From Flavobacterium tagetis (GTDB lineage: Bacteria > Bacteroidota > Bacteroidia > Flavobacteriales > Flavobacteriaceae), in NCBI RefSeq assembly GCF_016735615.1, contig NZ_JAERSF010000005.1, positions 1 to 64,000 of the forward strand: a DNA stretch of 64,000 nucleotides. The letters run 5' to 3'. The notes beneath the pieces were generated by a model. That model saw only the letters and a list, made by a program, of their open reading frames with translations. It did not search any database and was not told the DNA's origin. Shown here in pieces: positions 58,249 through 64,000 of the stretch. Within the stretch, counting starts at the first letter, position 1; each line of letters opens with the position of its first letter. The translations under genes were made by a program, and so were the position numbers.

Positions 58249-58268
58249 GCTGTCCTTTTAAGACAGCC
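58249..58268. terminator. terminator of the LytTR gene
   Basis: GGCTGTC (58249-58255) pairs with GACAGCC (58262-58268), with an A-run to its left (T-run in the leftward transcript). It repeats the stem of the ctaA terminator. Confidence 0.78.
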
Positions 58269-58335
58269 CATTTTATCATTTCAATTTTAATCAAATCAAT
58301 TAAAATCTACTGAATTTCTATATTTTATTTGAATT

Positions 58336-59100
58336 TTATCCCAACCAAGCTTTAAAATCCTGTACCTTCTCTCGGCTTACAATTACCTCATCGTCTTTGT
58401 AGCTTGGCAAAATAACTTTTAATCTCGAATTGGTATACACCTGAATTTCTTTGATTGCTTTTAACGGAACAATAAACTTTCTGCTTACGCGAAAGAAATC
58501 CTTCTTATCGAGTTCTTGCTCTAAAATCTCTAATGTCGAATCGATCAAATAATCTCGATTGTCATATGTATGAATATATGTTCCTTTATTTTCGCTGAAA
58601 AAACATTCAATTTCTTCTGTAGTAATAACTTTTAAATGTTGCCCTATTTTAACCGTAAATCTCTTTTTATACGTTTTCTCAAAAGGATTTGACAGCATTT
58701 GACGAATCTGCTCAAAGTCTAATTGCAGATTTGAAGTTTCTGCTATTTTCGGAAGACGCGATTTGAATTTTGAAACCGCAATTTCCAAATCATCTTCATC
58801 AATTGGTTTTAGAAGATAATCTATACTGTTTAGTTTGAAAGCTTTTAACGCATATTCATCGTACGCAGTAGTAAAAATGATAGCGCTTTTGATATCTATT
58901 TTTTCAAAAATCTCAAATGATAAACCATCAGACAACTGGATATCCAGAAAAATCAAATCTGGGTGCGGATTATTTTCAAACCAATGAACCGATTCTTCAA
59001 CTGAGTGAAGCATGGTTTCTACGGTTACATCTAACTTTTCAAGTTTTCTTTGCAGCAATCTTGCTGCTGGTTTTTCGTCTTCTATAATTAATGTGATCAT
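58336..59100 (-). CDS. LytTR family response regulator
   Basis: A 254-residue response regulator. Receiver domain (1-120): acidic pocket IIEDE, phospho-acceptor Asp53 in LIFLDIQLSDG, Thr77/78 and Lys98 in YLLKPIDED. LytTR DNA-binding domain (about 145-250): FTVKIGQHLKVITTEEIECF, TYIHTYDNRDYLID and FFRVSRKFIVPLKAI. Last gene of the leftward cluster that encodes a LytS-type kinase and four 2TM proteins, so the kinase at 60481 is its probable partner. Confidence 0.93.
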   Translation of the reverse strand: MITLIIEDEKPAARLLQRKLEKLDVTVETMLHSVEESVHWFENNPHPDLIFLDIQLSDGLSFEIFEKIDIKSAIIFTTAYDEYALKAFKLNSIDYLLKPIDEDDLEIAVSKFKSRLPKIAETSNLQLDFEQIRQMLSNPFEKTYKKRFTVKIGQHLKVITTEEIECFFSENKGTYIHTYDNRDYLIDSTLEILEQELDKKDFFRVSRKFIVPLKAIKEIQVYTNSRLKVILPSYKDDEVIVSREKVQDFKAWLG

Positions 59101-59140
59101 TTACTATAATGTGAAATTTGAAAAAATTAAGAAGTCAAAG

Positions 59141-59527
59141 TTACTCCCATTTATTTTTATTTGCAGTATCTTTTTCCATGTATTTTTGGATTTTTCTTTT
59201 CTCCCAATCTGGGCCAAAAAACCAATCAGCACCGAAAACAGATAATGCGTGAGCTAATAGACCAATTCCCCAAAAAAACACCGTAGAGTAAGTTTGCCAT
59301 TTTGTTAAACCACTTAAATCCATCACCATTAGACCAGCAGACCTATCTCGAGTCAAACTTGATACAATGATGATAATATTTACAATAATGAAAATTTTCA
59401 AATGCGAATAAAATCTTTTAAGTCTTTTTACTCTTCTATAAGCTGCATTATAACTTGGATCATCTGTATACTCTCCAGAATGCTGTCTTGCGTAATCTTC
59501 GTACATTTCTCTTCTAAAACGTCCCAT
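59141..59527 (-). CDS. 2TM domain protein (fourth free copy)
   Basis: A 128-residue membrane protein with the 2TM domain (PF13239 type): AYRRVKRLKRFYSHLKIFII leads into TM1 (about 43-60), a short loop, TM2 (about 82-100, FFWGIGLLAHALSVFGADW), and the basic tail WEKRKIQKYMEKD. It has a longer N-terminus and a longer loop than its three neighbours and is the most divergent. It lies 40 bases before the LytTR gene. Probably interacts with the kinase's own 2TM domain (inference). Confidence 0.85.
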   Translation of the reverse strand: MGRFRREMYEDYARQHSGEYTDDPSYNAAYRRVKRLKRFYSHLKIFIIVNIIIIVSSLTRDRSAGLMVMDLSGLTKWQTYSTVFFWGIGLLAHALSVFGADWFFGPDWEKRKIQKYMEKDTANKNKWE

Positions 59528-59540
59528 AACTATATTTTAA

Positions 59541-59846
59541 TTATTTCCACTTGTTTTTATTCTGTTTTTCCTTCTCCATAAATTCTTTAATTTTTCTCTC
59601 TTCCCATTCCTTTCCCATTCCTGGAAAGACTTCAAAGACTTTTAATCCGTGAAAAACGACTCCTACTCCCCACCACATTAAAGGCCAAAAAAACCATAAA
59701 TAGCTTGGTGATGTATAAAGGTTTATAAAAATTAAAATTGCATTTACTAAAATGTACGCTAGAAGATTTCCGTAAAATCCTTTAATGTTTTCAACTTTCT
59801 TTTTGGCTTGGATATATTTTTCCTCGTCGCTTAAATTCCTTTCCAT
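59541..59846 (-). CDS. 2TM domain protein (third free copy)
   Basis: A 101-residue inner-membrane protein: YIQAKKKVENIKGFYGNLLA, TM1 (about 27-42), the loop TSPSYLWFFWPLMWWGVGVV with TM2, HGLKVFEVFPG and the tail WEERKIKEFMEKEKQNK. It is almost all 2TM domain. Gap of 13 bases to the next gene and 1 base from the previous. Function of the family is unknown. Confidence 0.87.
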   Translation of the reverse strand: MERNLSDEEKYIQAKKKVENIKGFYGNLLAYILVNAILIFINLYTSPSYLWFFWPLMWWGVGVVFHGLKVFEVFPGMGKEWEERKIKEFMEKEKQNKNKWK

Positions 59847-59847
59847 A

Positions 59848-60177
59848 TTATTCCCATTTTTGTTTTTTATACTTTTTTTCTAAAATGCTTCTTAGTTTGC
59901 GCTCTTCCCATTCTTGTCCAAAAATCTTGTAAGAAGCAAACAAATCGATTGCAGAACCTACAATTACAGCTGTCCAAATAATTACAATCACCCAATTGAT
60001 ATATTTAATCGGAAAAAATTGCAATGGCAGATTAGTGTATTCTTTTAAAAGGAAAAGAATCAGAGCAATGGTGTAAATGAACAAATGCTTGTAAAAAGAT
60101 TTCAGCTGAATTACTTTTTTACTGGCTAATTCTTGCAACATTACTTCTTCCTGATCATTATTCAAATCTGTTTCCAT
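59848..60177 (-). CDS. 2TM domain protein (second free copy)
   Basis: A 109-residue inner-membrane protein: LASKKVIQLKSFYKHLFIYT, TM1 (about 33-45), TM2 (about 63-85, IKYINWVIVIIWTAVIVGSA), then WEERKLRSILEKKYKKQKWE. The His-Gly-Leu-Lys-Val-Phe segment of its neighbours is replaced by AIDLFASYKIFG. Its start overlaps the end of the preceding gene by 20 bases, indicating translational coupling. Confidence 0.85.
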   Translation of the reverse strand: METDLNNDQEEVMLQELASKKVIQLKSFYKHLFIYTIALILFLLKEYTNLPLQFFPIKYINWVIVIIWTAVIVGSAIDLFASYKIFGQEWEERKLRSILEKKYKKQKWE

Positions 60178-60481
60178 GACTATTTTCTAAATGTTGTTTG
60201 TTTTCCTTTTCTAGAATCTCTCTTATTTTTCTTTCTTCCCATTTCTTATTGAAGAAGGGCGGCAAACTAAAAACTTTTAATCCGTGTAAAACAATTGCTA
60301 TTCCCCAGCCCATCACAGACCATATCCACCAAAGGTATTCTGGAGAAGTCATATAATTTACAACAATCACAATCGGATTACATAAAACGTAGACAGTCAA
60401 GTGCTCGTAAAATCCTTTTATCTCTTTTACTTTTTTCTGAGCATCATAATAGCGAACTGTTTCTGTGAAATCTTTTTCCAT
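60158..60481 (-). CDS. 2TM domain protein (first free copy)
   Basis: A 107-residue inner-membrane protein. I start it at ATG 60481 (MEKDFTETVRYYDAQKKVKE), which overlaps the kinase stop codon by one base (TAATG). It has the 2TM pattern KEIKGFYEHLTVYVLC, SPEYLWWIWSVMGWGIAIVL, HGLKVFSLPPF and WEERKIREILEKENK. The sequence is close to the C-terminal domain of the kinase, so it probably arose from it by duplication, or the other way round. Confidence 0.88.
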   Translation of the reverse strand: MEKDFTETVRYYDAQKKVKEIKGFYEHLTVYVLCNPIVIVVNYMTSPEYLWWIWSVMGWGIAIVLHGLKVFSLPPFFNKKWEERKIREILEKENKQHLENSHGNRFE

Positions 60482-61821
60482 TATTTCCACGTTTTTTGAT
60501 TGTTGTCTTTCTCTAAAATTTCGCGAATTTTTCTTTCTTCCCAATCTGAGCTGTATCCAAAAACTTTAAAAGCATGCATAGCAACTCCAAATCCCCAGCC
60601 TAAAGCAGAGAACCAAAACCATTGAAATCCTGGTGAAAATTTTAGATTAATAAAAATCAAGAACGGAATCACACAGCAGTATGAAATTATATTTCCGTAA
60701 AATCCTTTTAGTTCTTCTACTCGCTTTTTGGCTCTATAATAAGCTTTTACTTCGTCGGTATATTCTGCACTCATTTCCATAACCGTAATCTGTTTGGTTA
60801 AAATTGGAATCCTAACAGTGAAATTCTTTCCATCTTCCTCAACCTTCACTTTTCTATCCGTTACTATTCCGTATCTGTTTACAATATTTTGCAATCCAAC
60901 GCCTTGTCTGTCCTGCAAAACCTCTTTTTTCTGAAGATCATTCTGAATGGCCAGATAATCTCGATCAATAAAAATTCTAATATGAAGCGGTTTTTGCTCA
61001 CTTACCACATTATGCTTTACTGTATTCTCTAATAAAAGCTGTAAAGAAAGCGGCACCACTTTAGCTTCTGGGTTAATGTTTTCTGTTGGCAATTCGTAAA
61101 ACAAACTATTTTCGAAACGCATTTTAAGCAAATTCATATAGGTTTTTGCAAATGACAATTCGTCTTCAACCGAAACCAATTCTTTATCTTTCTGTTCTAA
61201 AACATATCTATAAATTTTAGAAAGAGAAGTCGTAAAACGCTGTGCATTATCTGGATTCTCTTCTATTAAAGAACTAAGAACATTTAAGCTATTAAAAAGA
61301 AAATGTGGATCAATCTGGTTTTTTAAACTTTCGAATTTGGCATTTGCCGTACCTGCAATAATCTTTTGCTGGGTAACTTTATTTTCCTGATAAAGCTTAT
61401 AAAAATTAAGTCCATGAAAAAACAGTAGGACAATAAAGGTCATTACTGCAGATTCTATATAATTCTCTGCTTTTTCATTGGCAAGAAAACCGATAATTGT
61501 TTTGTTCTCAATTATTACACTTGTAAACAAACGCAATACTCCAATTACGATCATCGAGACTAAAAACGAACTAGCAAAACCAATTAAAATTCTCTTTACG
61601 GAATATGGATTTTCTCTGAATACTCTATCTAAAAAATCAAAAAGAACGACGTTTACGATATATAAAACCACACTGTAAAGCATGCAGTACAAGAAATAAA
61701 TGTAAAGATTCTTGTTAAAGACTGCTGTTCCTAAAGAAGCAAACCGAATTAGGAAAGAGAACAAAAATACTATTCCTCCAACTAAGCATGCTTTTAACAA
61801 ATTAGGTTTTAATATCATCAT
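60481..61821 (-). CDS. LytS-type sensor histidine kinase with C-terminal 2TM domain
   Basis: A 446-residue kinase. Four N-terminal membrane helices (within about 12-140) are followed by a short coiled coil, the His_kinase domain (PF06580 type) with phospho-acceptor His173 in QIDPHFLFNSLNVLSSLIEE, the ATPase part (LQLLLENTVKHNVVSEQ, QGVGLQNIVNRYG), and then, from about 345, a complete 2TM domain (AYYRAKKRVEELKGFYGN, GWGFGVAMHAFKVFGY, DWEERKIREILEKDN). The catalytic core is thus held between two membrane parts. The downstream genes are four free 2TM proteins and the LytTR regulator. Confidence 0.92.
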   Translation of the reverse strand: MMILKPNLLKACLVGGIVFLFSFLIRFASLGTAVFNKNLYIYFLYCMLYSVVLYIVNVVLFDFLDRVFRENPYSVKRILIGFASSFLVSMIVIGVLRLFTSVIIENKTIIGFLANEKAENYIESAVMTFIVLLFFHGLNFYKLYQENKVTQQKIIAGTANAKFESLKNQIDPHFLFNSLNVLSSLIEENPDNAQRFTTSLSKIYRYVLEQKDKELVSVEDELSFAKTYMNLLKMRFENSLFYELPTENINPEAKVVPLSLQLLLENTVKHNVVSEQKPLHIRIFIDRDYLAIQNDLQKKEVLQDRQGVGLQNIVNRYGIVTDRKVKVEEDGKNFTVRIPILTKQITVMEMSAEYTDEVKAYYRAKKRVEELKGFYGNIISYCCVIPFLIFINLKFSPGFQWFWFSALGWGFGVAMHAFKVFGYSSDWEERKIREILEKDNNQKTWK

Positions 61822-61839
61822 ATTTTATAAACTACTGAA

Positions 61840-62460
61840 TTATTTACAAGTTTTTTGAATTTCTAAAGCTCTTTCCAATCCCCATTTTGGAGAATAAGGA
61901 GTTGCTGGTTTAAAAGTATTAAAAAGTTCAATAGATTTATCAACTTGCGCGCATAAAGGTTTTGTATCTACTCCTGTCCATTTTGCTCCTCCTAATTGAT
62001 AATCTGCTTCTCCAAAAACCGCTCTCGGATTATTTGGATCTAATGCTTTAGCTTTCGCGTAAGCTTCCATCACTTTAGCAGAATATTTCATTCCGTTTGT
62101 CATTGGGTCAGCCACAACATATCCAGTGTAAATTAACGCCTGCATTACATACAATTCTGAATTGGCTTGGTCTTTTATTAATTCGACATCTAATGCATCT
62201 TGCGCTTTTGTCAATAACAAATCGATTTTTGTTTTGTCTTTTTCTGTAAAAACAGCTGTTGCATTAATCAAGGCTACATAATAATTTGGCAAATAGCTGT
62301 TTTTTTCTGCTGCGGCGATTCTTTCAAACAATGCAGATGCTTCTGTATTCTTTCCTTCTTTCCAAAGTCCAAATGCTTTATTCATTCCTTGTTCAAATTG
62401 TGTTTGAGCTGAACCTATTACTACTACAAATAGTGTGACTAAAGTGATGATTTTTTTCAT
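61840..62460 (-). CDS. secreted TPR-like helical repeat protein
   Basis: A 206-residue protein with a signal peptide (MKKIITLVTLFVVVIGSAQ) and tetratricopeptide-like helices: EQGMNKAFGLWKEGKNTEAS near 24-43, SAKVMEAYAKAKALDPNNPR near 135-150, and AVFGEADYQLGGAKWTGVDT. It ends LERALEIQKTCK. Probably periplasmic. It is 18 bases upstream of the kinase gene in the same direction, so it may belong to the same signalling unit, for example as a periplasmic input protein (inference). Confidence 0.75.
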   Translation of the reverse strand: MKKIITLVTLFVVVIGSAQTQFEQGMNKAFGLWKEGKNTEASALFERIAAAEKNSYLPNYYVALINATAVFTEKDKTKIDLLLTKAQDALDVELIKDQANSELYVMQALIYTGYVVADPMTNGMKYSAKVMEAYAKAKALDPNNPRAVFGEADYQLGGAKWTGVDTKPLCAQVDKSIELFNTFKPATPYSPKWGLERALEIQKTCK

Positions 62461-62509
62461 TTTATAAGTTATTTAATGGTTTGTTTAAATGGATTAGTTA
62501 ATTTGTTTA

Positions 62510-62917
62510 TTAGAATGCAATTTCAACTTTTGAATCTTTAGTGACATTAAATTTAGCATCGCTATACAAAGGAGGTCCCATAAATCCTTTTGCATTGTTT
62601 GAAGCCGCGTATTCTTCTATTGGCATTCCCATTGAATTTCTGTCAAGCTTTCCGTTGATGTTTTCATCATGATAAGTTGAAATAGCATATTCTCCCGCAG
62701 GAAGATTTTCAAATGTTACAACCGCTTTATTGTCTTTAATTTCGGAAGCCAAACTTTTGTAAGTTGTTTTAAGGAAAGTTCCGTCTGAATTATATAATCC
62801 TACTTTCACGATTCCTGTGTCATTTTTCAAACCTGAAACGGCAACAGTTAATTTCACATTTTGAGCAGACATTAAGCTGCAGATAAATAAAATAGTTATT
62901 GTAATAATTTTGGTCAT
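62510..62917 (-). CDS. DUF2141 domain protein
   Basis: A 135-residue secreted protein: signal peptide (MTKIITITILFICSLMSAQ), then a DUF2141 beta domain with VAVSGLKNDTGIVKVGLYNS, LPAGEYAISTYHDENINGK and GPPLYSDAKFNV. The family is exported and of unknown function; it often stands near TonB-dependent receptors in Bacteroidota. It is 49 bases upstream of the TPR protein and lies on the same strand as the receptor. Confidence 0.85.
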   Translation of the reverse strand: MTKIITITILFICSLMSAQNVKLTVAVSGLKNDTGIVKVGLYNSDGTFLKTTYKSLASEIKDNKAVVTFENLPAGEYAISTYHDENINGKLDRNSMGMPIEEYAASNNAKGFMGPPLYSDAKFNVTKDSKVEIAF

Positions 62918-62937
62918 GATTTCTTTTTTTAAATTTC

Positions 62938-63278
62938 TAAGTTACTAAGGTTCTGAGATTCTAAGTTTTTTTTATTGATGATTAAAACTCTTTTTTTTAG
63001 GTTCAGAGTTGCAAAGGTTCAGAGGTTTGGTTTTCTCATTACTAGTATTCAAAACTTTGAACCTTTGTCGCTTTGTTTCTTTGTTCCTTTTAATTTACAC
63101 TTCAAAAGTATATCGGTTTTTAGTCTTTTAAAATTAAATGCTACTGAGTTGTTGATTTTGGTTACTGAATTGTTTTTTCTTGAGGGACAGAGGTTCAAAG
63201 GCACAAAGGTTCAGAGGTTTTCCTCTATTTATTCCCAAAGACTTTGTCCCTTTGAGCCTTTGCCTCTTTGCCCCTTTT
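62938..63278. repeat. AAGGTTCAGAGG word-repeat spacer
   Basis: The gap between the DUF2141 gene and the receptor gene consists largely of word repeats: CTAAGTTACTAAGGTTCTGA, AAAGGTTCAGAGGTTTGG, AACTTTGAACCTTTGTCGC, AGAGGTTCAAAGGCACAAAG and CCCTTTGAGCCTTTGCCTC. Left and right words are complementary, so it can fold into a long imperfect stem. Two small open frames in it are by-products of the repeats. Confidence 0.65.
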
Positions 63279-64000
63279 TTAAAGGTTTTTCAACTGATTC
63301 TCATTCTTATTCTGGCTAATCGTCCAGAAGAAACCTACGAAGAAAAATCTGTCTGCTGTTGGCACCACAGCTTGTCTTTGATAAACACCGCTTGCGTCTG
63401 GTGTTTTGGCGTAATCATATCCGAAGATATTTTGTGTTCCTAAAACATTCGAAACAGAGAAATAAAGGATTTTTTGTGTGGTTAATAAATACGCCCAGCT
63501 AAAACTCAAACTATTGTACGATTTTGTTTTTCCGTTCATAAACTGTGTCTGATTCGGATCGTTGTACGGACGCCCTGAGCTGAAACTATTTGTTAAACTA
63601 ACCTGAGATTTCCAATCTGTAATAAAATATTTTGCGACTACAGATAAGTTATGGTTGGCAATAAAACTTGGAGTTGCCATATTTGGAAAGTTCTTATACT
63701 GTCTTTCTGAATCGATATAAGAATATGAAATCCAATATTCTAAGTTTTTATGCAAATTGCTGTCTCTCCAAAATAAATCCAATCCTTTTGCATAACCCGA
63801 TCCGTTGTTATTGAAAACTGAATTGTATTGAATATCTCTTGTGTCGTATTGCACTAAATTACTGTAGTCTTTATAATAAGCTTCGGCTCTCAATGTTTGT
63901 CCAGGTCTTGTAAACGTATAATTTAAAATATAATGTCTTGCTTTTTCACTCTCAAACTGATGATATTTAGAAAATTTAATATAATCTACAACTGGCGTTT
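63279..64000 (-). CDS. TonB-dependent receptor, C-terminal part (cut by window edge)
   Basis: The reading frame is open from the stop at 63279 to the window end at 64000 (about 239 residues). The sequence is amphipathic barrel strands: LRAEAYYKDYSNLVQYDTRD, NNNGSGYAKGLDLFWRDS, YWISYSYIDSERQYKNFP, NHNLSVVAKYFITDWKSQVS, FSVSNVLGTQNIFGYDY and FFVGFFWTIS. This is the C-terminal beta barrel of a TonB-dependent outer-membrane receptor. It ends with a short unusual tail (QNKNENQLKNL) beyond the expected last aromatic strand; the tail is encoded next to the word repeats. The plug and TonB box are outside the window. Confidence 0.88.
   Translation of the reverse strand, partial: TPVVDYIKFSKYHQFESEKARHYILNYTFTRPGQTLRAEAYYKDYSNLVQYDTRDIQYNSVFNNNGSGYAKGLDLFWRDSNLHKNLEYWISYSYIDSERQYKNFPNMATPSFIANHNLSVVAKYFITDWKSQVSLTNSFSSGRPYNDPNQTQFMNGKTKSYNSLSFSWAYLLTTQKILYFSVSNVLGTQNIFGYDYAKTPDASGVYQRQAVVPTADRFFFVGFFWTISQNKNENQLKNL

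Noticed and set aside
62975-63443. Rightward frames of 114 and 87 codons
   Set aside because: They read through the word repeats between the DUF2141 and receptor genes; repetitive Phe/Pro/Leu composition.
1-64000. tRNA or rRNA genes
   Set aside because: I looked for cloverleaf-like segments with TTCGAnnC and conserved rRNA words in the gaps and saw none; a covariance search would be decisive.

Overview
The window is chromosomal DNA of a low-GC member of the Bacteroidota, most likely a Flavobacterium (Flavobacteriaceae). The evidence is AT-rich codon use, promoters of the Bacteroidota type (TAnnTTTG at -7), no regular Shine-Dalgarno sites, a type IX secretion (T9SS) sorting tail, SusC/TonB-type and LytTR families, and many dispersed palindromic 'word' repeats in the intergenic spaces. 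No rRNA, tRNA, CRISPR array, prophage or complete insertion sequence was seen.

Layout. 1-2.6 kb: sparse, repeat-bearing DNA with a small lipoprotein and an unknown one-TM protein. 2.6-7.6 kb: a mini-lipoprotein plus an orphan TPR sensor kinase, a 5'(3')-deoxyribonucleotidase divergent from a DeoR regulator with a clear operator between them, an AraC regulator and an NTF2-like lipoprotein. 7.6-14 kb: an RND efflux operon (adaptor, pump, outer-membrane factor, leftward) preceded by a small secreted protein. 14-19.9 kb: GNAT, a beta-barrel protein, a TPR protein, an M1 peptidase and a GapN-type aldehyde dehydrogenase. 19.9-32.4 kb: a sulfur-handling neighbourhood (rhodanese, Crp/Fnr regulator, TauE exporter, persulfide-dioxygenase/rhodanese fusion, split YeeE pair) interrupted by a leftward block of XRE regulators, unknown membrane proteins, cydAB and an HD phosphohydrolase. 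32.5-36.2 kb: glpD and a MarR/nitroreductase/YceI operon. 37.7-48.7 kb: the trp operon with a Trp-Trp-Trp leader peptide and attenuator; the biosynthetic genes E, G, D, C, F, B and A are interleaved with five non-trp genes. 49-53.6 kb: a TetR-controlled TolC/EmrA/EmrB tripartite exporter. 53.8-58 kb: yaaA, a GxxExxY gene enclosed by inverted repeats, a CCA-adding enzyme and heme A synthase. 58.3-64 kb: a leftward cluster of TonB-dependent receptor (cut by the window edge), DUF2141 protein, TPR protein, LytS-type kinase with a fused C-terminal 2TM domain, four free 2TM proteins and a LytTR response regulator.

Most notable: (i) a GTnAy-N4-GTnAC dyad placed exactly 33 bp (centre to centre) upstream of the -7 element of both tauE and the persulfide dioxygenase gene, which suggests a sulfur regulon under the local Crp/Fnr protein; (ii) the LytS-2TM/2TM/LytTR cluster; (iii) a GxxExxY gene inside a palindromic element whose right end supplies the GTG start codon of the CCA-adding enzyme; (iv) the attenuated trp operon with foreign genes and repeats in its spacers; (v) two copies of a compound hairpin element bracketing an XRE gene.
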